Below are positions 48,642 to 56,966 of a DNA stretch of 64,000 nucleotides, piece after piece. The stretch is from Rhizobium vallis. Lineage in GTDB: Bacteria; Pseudomonadota; Alphaproteobacteria; Rhizobiales; Rhizobiaceae. The stretch spans positions 496,001 through 560,000 of the forward strand of contig NZ_ML133688.1 of NCBI RefSeq assembly GCF_003985155.1, in the 5' to 3' direction. Both the position numbers and the translations under genes were made by a program. The notes beneath the pieces were generated by a model. That model was not told the DNA's origin. It did no database searches and saw nothing but the letters and a program-made list of their open reading frames with translations. Position 1 is the first letter of the stretch. The number at the start of each line of letters is the position of its first letter.

Positions 48642-49061
48642 TCATTCGTCGCGATAGACTTTTTCGCGGCGTTCGTGGCGCTCCTGCGCCTCGATCGACA
48701 GCGTCGCGATCGGGCGGGCGTCGAGACGCTTCAGGCCGATCGGTTCGCCGGTTTCCTCGCAATAACCGTAGGTGCCGTCTTCGATGCGCTGCAGCGCGGC
48801 GTCGATCTTGGAAATCAGCTTTCTTTGCCGGTCGCGGGCGCGAAGTTCGATCGCCCGGTCTGTTTCCGATGACGCCCGGTCGGCGAGATCGGGATGGTTT
48901 GCGCTTTCCTCGGCCAGATGGTCGAGTGTCTCGCGCGCTTCTCTAAGGATATCGTTTCTCCATGCGACCAGCTTTGTCCTGAAGTAGGCACGCTGGTTTA
49001 CGTTCATGAACTCTTCCTCTTCCGAGGGAACGTAATTGCTAAGATCGATCTTCTCACTCAA
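48642..49061 (-). CDS. dksA: DksA-family transcription factor, zinc-finger cysteines mostly lost
   Basis: A 139-residue DksA/TraR protein that binds the RNA polymerase secondary channel and works with ppGpp. The coiled coil carries the tip motif SANHPDLADRASSETDRAIELRARDRQ (in part), with the Asp residues of the DxxDxA-type tip. The zinc-finger region GYCEETGEPIGLKRLDARPIATLSIEAQERHERR retains one Cys; the second and third positions are Thr and Asp/Ala, so zinc binding is doubtful. Alphaproteobacterial DksA is known for such loss. The start is TTG at 49061, six bases after AGGAGA; an ATG seven codons earlier has that site inside its frame. Confidence 0.9.
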   Translation of the reverse strand: MSEKIDLSNYVPSEEEEFMNVNQRAYFRTKLVAWRNDILREARETLDHLAEESANHPDLADRASSETDRAIELRARDRQRKLISKIDAALQRIEDGTYGYCEETGEPIGLKRLDARPIATLSIEAQERHERREKVYRDE

Positions 49062-49339
49062 CGCGATTCTCCTGAAGAACATCTCATCTGGGCGGCTGTA
49101 TATCCCAAGCGCTAGCCGCGGTTCAAGCCAAATACGACAGGTAACCAGATTTTTAAATCTGTCACAGTTTTCACCTAACGGTCTATTTTCCCATCGTTAT
49201 TCCGGCTACCGTCTTTTGCTTCGCCTTCAAAACGCCGTGTTGTCGGCCACCTTTTGGGCGATCGCGGCACGGCTGGCGGTTGACGGCGGCGAATTGCAAC
49301 CGATACTGAAAAGACCCCGCCCGATCCTGGATCTTGCCC

Positions 49340-49834
49340 ATGACCGTACCCCTGCCTCCGCCCAATCGCATCTATCTCCTGCGTCATGCCAAGGCGGCCT
49401 TGGCCGACCCCGGACAGCGCGATTTCGACCGGCCGCTCAACGAAAAGGGCTACGGCGATGCCGAGATCATCGCCGACAAAGCCGCCGACAAGGGCTACCG
49501 CCCCGATCTTCTGATCAGCTCCACGGCGCTGCGCTGCCGCGACACCGCCGATGCCGTGTACCGGGCGATGGGCCTGACGCTCGAGGTTCGTTATGTCGAC
49601 GCGCTCTACAACGCCACTGTTGATAATTATCTCGAGATCATCGATGCGCAGGACGAGGCCGCCGTCATGCTGGTCGGCCACAACCCCACCATAGAGCAGG
49701 CGCTGGAGGCACTGATCGGCCATGAGGCCATGGTGAGCGCCCTTCCCGGCGGCTTCCCGACGGCTGGCCTTGCCGTCATCGATTTCGACGCTTCCACCAC
49801 CACCTGGCGTCTCACCGATTTCGTGGTCGTCTGA
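49340..49834 (+). CDS. SixA-type phosphohistidine phosphatase
   Basis: A 164-residue histidine phosphatase of the phosphoglycerate-mutase clan. RHAKAAL near residue 15-18 holds the catalytic His; the second His is in VMLVGHNPTIEQ. SixA in enteric bacteria dephosphorylates the Hpt domain of ArcB or the NPr protein of the nitrogen PTS. An Hpt protein lies 7 kb away, but no link is shown. The ATG at 49340 is chosen, since a TTG at 49334 gives two added residues. It precedes the ycjX-ycjF pair by 90 bases. Confidence 0.9.
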   Translation: MTVPLPPPNRIYLLRHAKAALADPGQRDFDRPLNEKGYGDAEIIADKAADKGYRPDLLISSTALRCRDTADAVYRAMGLTLEVRYVDALYNATVDNYLEIIDAQDEAAVMLVGHNPTIEQALEALIGHEAMVSALPGGFPTAGLAVIDFDASTTTWRLTDFVVV

Positions 49835-49923
49835 ATCCGGTTATTCAAGCAAAAGCGCGCCGCTTCTTTTTCGGGCGGCGCCCCCTTCCTATATTGCCGG
49901 CAGTCACCAACCGGAATCGCGCC

Positions 49924-51399
49924 TTGCCGCCACGCCTGACATCTCTTGCTGACGACGCCCGCATCGCGTTGGATAATCTCGCCGACCGCGCGAGCGGCCT
50001 CGTCAATCCGACCATCCGGCTCGGCGTCACCGGCCTCTCCCGCTCCGGCAAGACAGTCTTCATCTCCTCACTGGTCCATAATCTGCTGCATGGCGGCCGC
50101 CTGCCGCTGTTCGAGCCGGTGCAGTCGGGCCGCGTCTCGGCGGTGCGGCTGGAGCCGCAGCCGGATGATGCCGTCCCGCGCTTCCAGTACGAGGATCATA
50201 TCCGCGCGCTGGTGAAGGACCGGATCTGGCCGGATTCGACCCGCGCCATCTCCGAACTGCGCATCACGCTGGATTATCAGAGCGCCAGCGGCTGGAACCG
50301 CCTGTTTTCCCCCGGCCGGCTGTCGATCGATATCGTCGATTATCCCGGCGAATGGCTGCTCGACCTACCGCTCCTTGGCAAGGACTTCCGCACCTTCAGC
50401 GAGCAGACGATCGCGCTTGCCGAAACCGGCATCCGCTCCGAATTGTCGCGCGAGTGGCTGGCGCTCACCCGCACCGCCGATATTCATGCCGGCGCGGACG
50501 AGATGGTCGCTCGCGACCTCGCCACCGGTTTTGCCAATTATCTCAAGGCCTGCAAGGCCGACGAACGTTCGCTCTCCACGCTGCCGCCCGGCCGGCTGCT
50601 GCTGCCCGGCGATCTCGACGGTTCGCCGGCGCTGACCTTCGCGCCCTTGGCTTTGCCGCCGGAGGGGTATTCCGGCCGCGGCTCGCTCTGGGCGATGATG
50701 GAGCGGCGCTACGAGGCCTATAAAACGGTCGTCGTCAAACCTTTCTTCCGCGAGCATTTCGCCCGGCTCGACAGGCAGATCGTGCTGGTCGACGCGCTGC
50801 AGGCGATGAATCGCGGCCCCGAAGCCGTGCAGGATCTGGAGCGGGCGCTGACCGATGTGCTCGCCTGTTTCCGCCCCGGCACCAATTCGCTGCTTTCCTC
50901 CATGCTGGGCCGCCGAATCGACCGCGTGCTGGTCGCCGCCACCAAAGCGGATCATCTCCACCATGAAAGCCACGACCGGCTCGACGCACTGACCCGCCGC
51001 CTCGTCGATCGCGCCATCGCCCGCATCGGCATGGCCGGGGCCGGCATCGACGTCATGGCGCTCGCCTCGGTGCGCGCCACCCGCGAGGCATCGGTCAAGC
51101 GCAACGGCCATGAGCTGCCGGTCATCGTCGGCACGCCGATGGAGGGTGAAACCATTGGGGGCGAGCGCTTCGACGGCCAGAGAAAAACCGCGATCTTCCC
51201 CGGCGATCTGCCGGAGGATCCGGAAAGCCTGTTTGCCCGCATCGCCTCGGGCGAGACCGGAGAGCCCCTGCCCGACGTCAATGTCGTCAGGTTCCGTCCG
51301 CCGCTTCTGGAGGAAACCGGCGGTGGCATCAAGCTGTCGGTGCCGCATATCCGCCTCGACCGCGCCATGCAGTTCCTGTTCGGAGACCGTCTCGCATGA
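49924..51399 (+). CDS. ycjX: YcjX-family P-loop GTPase-like protein
   Basis: About 491 residues, DUF463 family. Walker A is GLSRSGKT at 37-44, DYPGEWLLDLPLLG is the switch region, and VLVAATKADHLHHESH has the base-recognition TKAD. It is predicted to be a cytosolic nucleotide-binding protein, phage-shock/stress-linked in enteric bacteria (ycjXF follow pspF/psp). In rhizobia no psp genes are adjacent. The start is uncertain: TTG at 49924 fits the family; TTG at 49894 would add ten residues. The stop overlaps the next ATG (ATGA, 51396-51399). Confidence 0.9.
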   Translation: MPPRLTSLADDARIALDNLADRASGLVNPTIRLGVTGLSRSGKTVFISSLVHNLLHGGRLPLFEPVQSGRVSAVRLEPQPDDAVPRFQYEDHIRALVKDRIWPDSTRAISELRITLDYQSASGWNRLFSPGRLSIDIVDYPGEWLLDLPLLGKDFRTFSEQTIALAETGIRSELSREWLALTRTADIHAGADEMVARDLATGFANYLKACKADERSLSTLPPGRLLLPGDLDGSPALTFAPLALPPEGYSGRGSLWAMMERRYEAYKTVVVKPFFREHFARLDRQIVLVDALQAMNRGPEAVQDLERALTDVLACFRPGTNSLLSSMLGRRIDRVLVAATKADHLHHESHDRLDALTRRLVDRAIARIGMAGAGIDVMALASVRATREASVKRNGHELPVIVGTPMEGETIGGERFDGQRKTAIFPGDLPEDPESLFARIASGETGEPLPDVNVVRFRPPLLEETGGGIKLSVPHIRLDRAMQFLFGDRLA

Positions 51400-52475
51400 G
51401 CAAGCCCCCATCCGGTCCGCCGCGCCGCCCGCCCGCCGCCTTCACCTATGAGCACGAGGCTGCCGCGCCGCGCGACAGCAGCGGAGACCAGCAGATGCGG
51501 CGCAAACCGGAAAGCTTCTCCGAACATATCGTCGTCACACCTGACGAGGATGATCCCTTCCTCAATCCCGACAAGGATCTAAGCGCCGTGCCGGTCGCAA
51601 CGCCGCGCCGGCGGCGGACCTCCTTCGGCAAGATCGCCGCCGGCGCCTTCGGCATCCTTCTGTCACTCGCCGTCGGCCTTTGGACCGACAGCCTGATCCG
51701 CGATCTCTTCACCCGCGCCGATTGGCTGGGTTATGCCGCCCTTGCCGTGCTGGCGGTCGGTATCCTCGCCGTGCTTGCCCTCGTCATCCGCGAAACCTTC
51801 GGCATGATGCGCCTTGCCGCCGTCCAGAAGATCAAGGCCGAAGCGGAGGCGGCGATCCTCGAAACCCGCCCAGTCAAGGCGCGCGCCGTTGTCGCTGAGC
51901 TCACCGCGCTGCTCTCGGCAAATCCCGAAACATCGAAAGGCCGCGCCACGCTGAAGGCGACCGAGGGCGAAGTCATCGATCCCCCGCATTTGATCGCGCT
52001 GGCCGAACGTGAGCTGCTCGCGCCTCTCGACCGCAAGGCCCGGGCGCTCATCGTCAACGCCTCCAAGCGCGTCTCGATCGTCACCGCCGTCAGCCCGCGC
52101 GCGGTCGTCGACCTGCTCTATGTACTCTATGAGGCCGTGCGCCTCATCCGCGCCATGGCCGAGCTCTACGGCGGCCGTCCCGGCACGCTCGGCATGTTCC
52201 GCTTGCTGCGCGATGTGCTGGCCCATCTCGCGGTCACCGGCTCGATCGCCGTCGGCGACAGCCTGGTCCAGCAGGTGCTCGGCCACGGGCTGGCCTCGAA
52301 GCTCTCGGCCCGACTCGGCGAAGGCGTCATCAACGGCCTGATGACTGCCCGCATCGGAATCGCGGCCATGGATCTCTGCCGTCCGCTCGCCTTCCGCGCC
52401 TTGAAACGGCCGGGAATCGGCGATTTCATCGGCGATCTCACCCCCTCCATGTCACCGCGCAGCAACAATCCCTAA
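51396..52475 (+). CDS. ycjF: YcjF-family membrane protein (DUF697)
   Basis: A 359-residue inner-membrane partner of YcjX. Residues 1-85 are polar and disordered (many Pro and Arg), two helices follow near 87-107 and 112-135 (GILLSLAVGLWTDSLI and a LAVLAVGILAVLALVI segment), and the C-terminal domain has the DUF697 VSPRAVVDLLYVLYEAVRLIRAMAELYGGRPG region (in part). It is translated by coupling with ycjX (four-base overlap). Function unknown; the pair likely acts in an envelope-stress system. Confidence 0.9.
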   Translation: MSKPPSGPPRRPPAAFTYEHEAAAPRDSSGDQQMRRKPESFSEHIVVTPDEDDPFLNPDKDLSAVPVATPRRRRTSFGKIAAGAFGILLSLAVGLWTDSLIRDLFTRADWLGYAALAVLAVGILAVLALVIRETFGMMRLAAVQKIKAEAEAAILETRPVKARAVVAELTALLSANPETSKGRATLKATEGEVIDPPHLIALAERELLAPLDRKARALIVNASKRVSIVTAVSPRAVVDLLYVLYEAVRLIRAMAELYGGRPGTLGMFRLLRDVLAHLAVTGSIAVGDSLVQQVLGHGLASKLSARLGEGVINGLMTARIGIAAMDLCRPLAFRALKRPGIGDFIGDLTPSMSPRSNNP

Positions 52476-52685
52476 GCAATGGAGGGATTCCGCTGTTTTC
52501 GCCTTCCCTAGCGAGAAGCGATGAAATATTGAGTAAATTCAATACTATAGTGGTATCTTGTTGAAATCTGCGCCGCTGGGAAGCCGTGTGTCGCCTCGTG
52601 TTCTGGCACGATCGAAAGGAAGGATTAACCATTATTCGGCAAAACTTGCAGCCAGTTCGTGAGTGGTGTTTGCCAAGGAAAATCC
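52476..52685 (+). other. Intergenic leader with A/T-rich palindrome
   Basis: These 210 bases hold no gene. They contain an A/T-rich stretch with the inverted repeat ATTGA-GTAAA-TTCAAT near 52532-52547, which may be part of the promoter of the secreted-protein gene. Confidence 0.35.
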
Positions 52686-53237
52686 ATGTATTCGCGCAAG
52701 TTTCTCTTCGTATGCGGCCTGGCCGCCGCGGCATTGTCTCCCGTCGCAGATGTCGCTCCGGCAGCCACGGCTGCGACCCGCGACAAGGCCTTCTTCGAAT
52801 CCGTCACCGGCTCCTGGAAAGGCCCGGGCGAGATCGTCGCCGGCAAATACAAGGGCACGAAATTCACCTGCAACCTGATCGGTGAGCCCACAGACGACAA
52901 TAGCGCCGGCATCAAGCTCGACGGCACCTGCCGCGTCGGCGTCTTCAAGCAGCCGATGACCGCGGTCATCTCGCAGTCCGGCTCCACCTACAAGGGCAAG
53001 TTCCTCGATGGCGCCGCCGGCAAGGGCCTCGACATCGTCTCCGGCGCCGTCACCGAAGATACCGTCGTCGTCGGCATCAACCGCGCCAAGCTGAACGGTG
53101 CAATGATCGCCCGCGTGCGCGACGACAAGACGATGAACATCACCGTCTCGGTCAAGGTCGAAAGCCAGATGATCCCGGTCATCGGCCTCACGCTGAGCCG
53201 CCAGGTCGACGAGATGGCCGTCGGCTCCATAGAATAG
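52686..53237 (+). CDS. Secreted protein, unknown function
   Basis: A 183-residue protein with a signal peptide (MYSRKFLFVCGLAAAALSPV, cleavage near residue 29-31). The mature domain looks like a beta-rich lipocalin-like sheet: SVTGSWKGPGEIVAGKYKGTKF, then GTCRVGVFKQPMTAVISQSG and VTEDTVVVGINRAKLNGAM. Two Cys (about 64 and 84) may form a disulfide. It resembles conserved rhizobial periplasmic proteins of unknown role. The ATG at 52686 is supported by AAGGA. A terminator follows, so it is monocistronic. Confidence 0.8.
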   Translation: MYSRKFLFVCGLAAAALSPVADVAPAATAATRDKAFFESVTGSWKGPGEIVAGKYKGTKFTCNLIGEPTDDNSAGIKLDGTCRVGVFKQPMTAVISQSGSTYKGKFLDGAAGKGLDIVSGAVTEDTVVVGINRAKLNGAMIARVRDDKTMNITVSVKVESQMIPVIGLTLSRQVDEMAVGSIE

Positions 53238-53265
53238 TAACCGATACAGATGGATTTTCCTGAAG

Positions 53266-53286
53266 CGGCGGGTTTCCCGCCGTTTT
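53266..53286 (+). terminator. Rho-independent terminator
   Basis: CGGCGGG-TTT-CCCGCCG with a TTTT tail, 28 bases after the secreted-protein gene. Confidence 0.88.
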
Positions 53287-53291
53287 CCGTT

Positions 53292-53819
53292 TCAGGACTT
53301 CTGCCACCAGTCGCGGTTTTCGTCAGCGACTTCGATACCAGTCACGTCGGCATTATCAAGCCAGTCGCCGACCGTCCTGCCCCTGACGACAAGACCGGCT
53401 GCGATATCGGCAAGCGGCATCAGCACGAAGCCGCGATCGGTCATGCGGGGATGCGGCAATTCCAGCCGCGGCGCGTCCTGAACGAGATCGCCATAGGTGA
53501 GAACGTCGATATCGAGCGTGCGCGGACCCCAGCGCTCGATGCGCTCGCGTTTCATCTCGCGCTCGATAGACAGGCAGACATCGAGCAATGCTTCCGGATC
53601 GAGCTTGGTCTCGACGGCAGCGCAGGCGTTGAAGAAGAACGACTGGTCCGTCTTGCCCCAGGGCGGCGTGCGATAGAGCCGTGAGACGGCCGCGACATGG
53701 CAGTCATTCCGCGCGTCCAGCCTTTGCAGCGCAGCCGCCATCGCTCGCACGGGATCACCGATATTGCCGCCGAGGCCAAGGGTGGCCGATTGCAATGCGG
53801 TCTCAGGCAAAATGCTCAA
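53292..53819 (-). CDS. folK: HPPK, folate pathway kinase
   Basis: A 175-residue 6-hydroxymethyl-7,8-dihydropterin pyrophosphokinase. Motifs: LGLGGNIGDP near the start, SRLYRTPPWGKTDQSFFFNAC, and WGPRTLDIDVLTYGDL with the metal-binding Asp residues, then LPHPRMTDRGFVLMPL. It acts in the cytosol just before dihydropteroate synthase. Its start overlaps the folB end by 17 bases, and folB overlaps folP, so folP-folB-folK is a coupled minus-strand operon. Confidence 0.97.
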   Translation of the reverse strand: MSILPETALQSATLGLGGNIGDPVRAMAAALQRLDARNDCHVAAVSRLYRTPPWGKTDQSFFFNACAAVETKLDPEALLDVCLSIEREMKRERIERWGPRTLDIDVLTYGDLVQDAPRLELPHPRMTDRGFVLMPLADIAAGLVVRGRTVGDWLDNADVTGIEVADENRDWWQKS

Positions 53820-54168
53820 CGCTCACCTGCACGAAATCAAGCACGCCGGGCACGGGCGCATTCGGCTTGCGCACCGTGATCTTCGCCCTCCGGACCTGCG
53901 GGAATGTCTGGCAGAGGCCTTTGGCGATATCGAGCGCTAAGGCCTCGATCAGGTAGCGCCGTTTGCCCGTGACGATTTCCTCGATCACGGTAAAGGCGAT
54001 GCCGTAATTGACGGTATCGTTGATCGAATCGCTTTCCAGCGCCTCGCCTGCGACCACATCGAGTTCGGCATCGACAAAGAAGCGCTGACCGAGAAACTCC
54101 TCCTCGTCATGCACGCCGTGGCGCGCGAAGAAGGCGCAGTTCTGCAGCGTGATCGTGTAGGTAGTCAT
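53803..54168 (-). CDS. folB: Dihydroneopterin aldolase
   Basis: A 121-residue enzyme that converts dihydroneopterin to hydroxymethyl-dihydropterin. Motifs: NCAFFARHGVHDEEEFLGQRF with the catalytic Glu/Tyr region, DTVNYGIAFTVI and a late RRYLIEALALDIAKGLC, RKPNAPVPG. It lies between folP and folK and overlaps both. The start is ATG 54168. Confidence 0.97.
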   Translation of the reverse strand: MTTYTITLQNCAFFARHGVHDEEEFLGQRFFVDAELDVVAGEALESDSINDTVNYGIAFTVIEEIVTGKRRYLIEALALDIAKGLCQTFPQVRRAKITVRKPNAPVPGVLDFVQVSVEHFA

Positions 54169-55034
54169 GTCGGCCGCTTCCTCTCGAATTCCTGGCGCGC
54201 GTTCAGCATAGCATCGGCGACGTCGAGTGCATCCCTGTTGATTGCGACATTGTGCACGCGGAAAACTGCAGCTCCCTGAAGTCTGAGGAGCGCGCTTGAT
54301 GCAGCCGTCGCCGCGTCCCGGTCCGGCGCCTCGCGCCCCGTCACCGTGCCGAGGAAGCGCTTGCGCGACGTGCCGGCGAGCAGCGGCAGGCCGAAGCGGG
54401 AAAGTTCGGAAAACCGCGCCATCAGCTCCAGGTTTTCCTCCGCCGTCTCCTTGGCAAAGCCGAAGCCCGGATCGAGCACGATACGGTCGCCGTTGACGCC
54501 TGATGCCGCTGCGATCGCAAGCGATTTCTTGAGAAAGTGTAGCTGGTCGGCGATCACGTCGGGAAGTTTCGCCCGGTCGCGGCCGGTATGCATGATGCAG
54601 AGCCCCGCCCCGGTCGCCGCGGCGATATTGGCGATTTCGGGCTCCTTCTGCAGCCCGAACACGTCGTTGACGATATGGGCGCCGGCGCTGACCGCAAGCC
54701 GCGCCGTCTCGGCGCGATAGGTATCGATGGAGATCAGCGCCTCGGTGCGCCCACGCAGCGCCTCGATGACGGGCAGCACACGCGCCTGTTCCTCGGAAGG
54801 GCTGACGGATGCAGCGCCCGGCCGGGTTGATTCGCCGCCGATGTCGATAATCGCAGCACCTTCGCTTACCGCCTGCAGCGCATGCTCGACGACCGCATCG
54901 ACGGTTTCGAAGCGGCCACCGTCCGAAAAGGAGTCCGGCGTCACGTTGATGATCGCCATGATCGTCGAACGACGGCCGAGTTCGATCTCACGGCCATGGG
55001 CGACGCGCCATAAAATGCCTTCGAGCCCTGTCAC
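54165..55034 (-). CDS. folP: Dihydropteroate synthase
   Basis: A 289-residue TIM-barrel enzyme that joins hydroxymethyl-dihydropterin pyrophosphate with p-aminobenzoate; the sulfonamide target. Motifs: IINVTPDSFSDGG near the start, IIDIGGESTRPGA, SIDTYRAETARLA, LDPGFGFAKETAEENLELM and a late GTSRKRFLG. The start is GTG at 55034, eight bases after AGGA; the frame extends to 55121 without a site. It is the first gene of the fol operon and divergent from the HEXXH protein gene. Confidence 0.94.
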   Translation of the reverse strand: MTGLEGILWRVAHGREIELGRRSTIMAIINVTPDSFSDGGRFETVDAVVEHALQAVSEGAAIIDIGGESTRPGAASVSPSEEQARVLPVIEALRGRTEALISIDTYRAETARLAVSAGAHIVNDVFGLQKEPEIANIAAATGAGLCIMHTGRDRAKLPDVIADQLHFLKKSLAIAAASGVNGDRIVLDPGFGFAKETAEENLELMARFSELSRFGLPLLAGTSRKRFLGTVTGREAPDRDAATAASSALLRLQGAAVFRVHNVAINRDALDVADAMLNARQEFERKRPT

Positions 55035-55135
55035 CAGACTTATCCTATTGATGACGAAAAAACCGTCATCCGATATTGCGCTTGCGGTGGCTATGCCCCA
55101 AGCTCCCGTCGATTTCAACACGGGTTGCGTTCAGA

Positions 55136-55762
55136 ATGCCGCTTGCAGTGCGTTATATGGTCCTTCCCATGGTCTTTTCCATTGGTCTTTCCCTCTGCGG
55201 TTCGGCCGCAGCCGAAGTGATCGCATCGAAAAGCTATTCCTATTTCGACATTCGCGGCAAAACCGCGGATGAGCTGGACCGCGAACTCAGCCGGCGCGGT
55301 CCGACCGCAAGCGGTTCCTCGGCGCGCCATCCCGGCGCCACCAAGATCCGCTTCGGCGGCGAAGCCACTTATATCCAGGATGACGGGCGCTGCCGCGTCG
55401 GCAACGTCAAGGTCACAGTCCACACCCAGATCATCCTGCCGCGCTGGAACAGCCGCAAGGGCGCGACCAAGGAGCTGTCGATGATCTGGGATGCGCTGTC
55501 GAGCGATATCAAGCGCCACGAGGAGCGCCATGCCGAGATCGCCCGCAATCAGGCCCGCGCCATGGAGCGCGCTATCCGCGCCCTGCCGCCGCAGCGCAGC
55601 TGCGAGGCCATGCAGGAACTCGTTTCCAACGAATCAGCTCGCGGTATAGACGAGCACGACCAGTTGCAGGCGCGATTCGACCGGGTCGAGGCGGTCAATT
55701 TCCAAAAGCGTATGCTGAGATTGCTGAGCAACCGAATCAACGGACGGGCCAGCGCAAAGTAA
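55136..55762 (+). CDS. DUF922 secreted protein with HEXXH motif
   Basis: A 208-residue protein with a signal peptide (hydrophobic to about residue 26, GSAAAE). The HEERH at residues 128-132 is an exact HEXXH zinc-protease motif, within a helix that goes on to EIARNQARAMERAI. The N-terminal mature part starts SYSYFDIRGKTADELDRELSRRG. DUF922 (COG5661) is a predicted secreted zinc protease; activity has not been shown, to my knowledge. The start at ATG 55136 overlaps the promoter region of folP; an alternative ATG lies seven codons later. Confidence 0.82.
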   Translation: MPLAVRYMVLPMVFSIGLSLCGSAAAEVIASKSYSYFDIRGKTADELDRELSRRGPTASGSSARHPGATKIRFGGEATYIQDDGRCRVGNVKVTVHTQIILPRWNSRKGATKELSMIWDALSSDIKRHEERHAEIARNQARAMERAIRALPPQRSCEAMQELVSNESARGIDEHDQLQARFDRVEAVNFQKRMLRLLSNRINGRASAK

Positions 55763-55875
55763 GGCTTTTTCAAGCGGACTGCGAGCGGAGAAGCTTAGCT
55801 GCACAATGAAACCTGTGCGAAACTTGCGTCCTCCCCAGCGAATAAATGGTCATTTTTCATTCTGGCAGACTCAAC
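55763..55875. other. Intergenic region upstream of the sRNA candidate
   Basis: A 113-base stretch without a gene. It may carry the promoter of the sRNA candidate at 55876: CTTGCG at 55823-55828 resembles a rhizobial -35 CTTGAC box, but no good -10 lies at the right spacing, so this is only a suggestion. Confidence 0.3.
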
Positions 55876-56038
55876 CGGAACGCGTTAATATGAACACATT
55901 CGAAAGTTCAGGTACGGCAGCTGCACTTTCATCGTTGGGTTCTCCTGGCGCGTTCCGAAGCCGCGGATGTTCCTCCCTCATCCGTAGGTAATGCGCCCGC
56001 CTCGCCTCGCTCGCACCAGCGCGCGAGGCGTCTTTTTT
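55876..56038 (+). ncRNA. Structured small RNA candidate with anti-Shine-Dalgarno loop
   Basis: About 163 bases with three stems and an intrinsic terminator. Stem 1 is a perfect nine-base pair CGGAACGCG (55876-55884) with CGCGTTCCG (55949-55957), with an inner GAAAGT/ACTTTC hairpin and a GGTTCTCCTGG segment. Stem 2 is CGGATG/CATCCG with a nine-base loop TTCCTCCCT. Stem 3 is CGCCTCGC/GCGAGGCG (56003-56030) followed by TCTTTTTT. C/U-rich CCTCCC loops that can pair with ribosome sites are typical of rhizobial trans-acting sRNAs (alpha-r14 and AbcR/alpha-r15 classes). The family assignment is open. Confidence 0.75.
56003..56038 (+). terminator. Rho-independent terminator of the sRNA candidate
   Basis: An eight-base stem CGCCTCGC/GCGAGGCG, a 12-base loop and TCTTTTTT. 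It lies 240 bases after the DUF922 gene, too far to be its simple terminator, and belongs to the structured RNA. Confidence 0.9.
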
Positions 56039-56073
56039 GTGCTGTTGGGATTTTGCGCAGCGATCGCCGCGCG

Positions 56074-56394
56074 TCAGGCCTGTCGTTCCGGCACGTGCAC
56101 CACGAGCCCGTCATAGACGGCCTTCATCCGGATCTGACAGGACAGCCGCGAGGTCGGGCGCACGTCGAACGCGAAGTCGAGCATGTCCTCTTCCATCGCT
56201 TCCGGCTGGCCGACCTTCTCCGTCCATTCTTCGTCGACATAGACGTGACAGGTCGCGCAGGCGCAGGCGCCGCCGCATTCGGCTTCGATACCGGGCACCG
56301 AATTGCGCACGGCGTTTTCCATCACGGTGGAGCCTTGGTCGACGTCGAGGTCGAAGCGCGTGCCGTCGAAGGCGACGATGGTAAGTTTGGGCAT
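56074..56394 (-). CDS. 2Fe-2S ferredoxin, adrenodoxin type
   Basis: A 106-residue ferredoxin with the cluster ligands in [15 protein letters not shown] (C-x5-C-x2-C) and a later Cys in RLSCQIRM. The form is that of the FdxB/adrenodoxin group, which serves Fe-S cluster assembly and P450 systems. The start at ATG 56394 gives the usual MPKLTIVAF. No isc or P450 gene is adjacent, so its partner is unknown. It is convergent with the sRNA candidate. Confidence 0.93.
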   Translation of the reverse strand: MPKLTIVAFDGTRFDLDVDQGSTVMENAVRNSVPGIEAECGGACACATCHVYVDEEWTEKVGQPEAMEEDMLDFAFDVRPTSRLSCQIRMKAVYDGLVVHVPERQA

Positions 56395-56594
56395 CAGGAC
56401 TATTCCGGTCTTCAAATGGGTGGGCGGATTTTCTTCCGATAATTCGACGCGTCAGTCAACATCGGGAAATCGGCTATAGCCTCGCAGATCGGGTCTTTGC
56501 CCGCCGTCTTCAAAGCGTCATATCGGACGTCGCAAAAAGACCCGTGGTTTCGCAATGAAACAACGGGCCTCGTTAAACGGTGTTTGGAAGCGGC

Positions 56595-56966
56595 TCAGCC
56601 GCGGCAGAGCTTGAGGATGAAATTCTCGGCGTCGATGACGGCAGCACCGAGCGCCGCCATCGTCCCGGCATCGGTGCCGTTTTCCTCGATGGCTTCCGCC
56701 GTCTGCGACACGCGAAACGCGCCGACCGAGCTTGCCGCCCCCTTCAGCCGGTGTGCGGCCGCGCCGGCACGGGTGGTTTCACCACTCGCAATGTCCTGGA
56801 GGCACGCGCGCGCCTGGCGCGCAAACATCTGGAGGACTTCGATTTCCAGCGTCTTGTCGCCCATCGTCTGCTTCGCGAGGTGGACGAGATCGATCGGCCG
56901 AACCTTGGAGGGACACGGTCCCTTTGTATTATCCGGCGCCTCGAATACGATGCTCAATGCTGCCAT
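56595..56966 (-). CDS. Stand-alone Hpt phosphotransfer protein
   Basis: A 123-residue single-domain Hpt protein. The phospho-acceptor is His 72 in AAHRLKGAASSVGA, with a four-helix layout (QTMGDKTLEIEVLQMFARQARA, then the His helix, then TAEAIEENG and VIDAENFILKLC). It lacks any kinase or receiver part. It is too short for the phosphotransferase ChpT, which has a dimer DHp-like fold, so it belongs to another relay. The ATG follows GGGAG. The divergent region to the GPR gene contains a perfect CtrA-type box, so its transcription may be cell-cycle controlled. Confidence 0.9.
   Translation of the reverse strand: MAALSIVFEAPDNTKGPCPSKVRPIDLVHLAKQTMGDKTLEIEVLQMFARQARACLQDIASGETTRAGAAAHRLKGAASSVGAFRVSQTAEAIEENGTDAGTMAALGAAVIDAENFILKLCRG

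Noticed and set aside
55806..55991. A 61-codon frame in the sRNA region
   Set aside because: No ribosome site, and it crosses the perfect stems of the RNA candidate; structure explains the sequence better.
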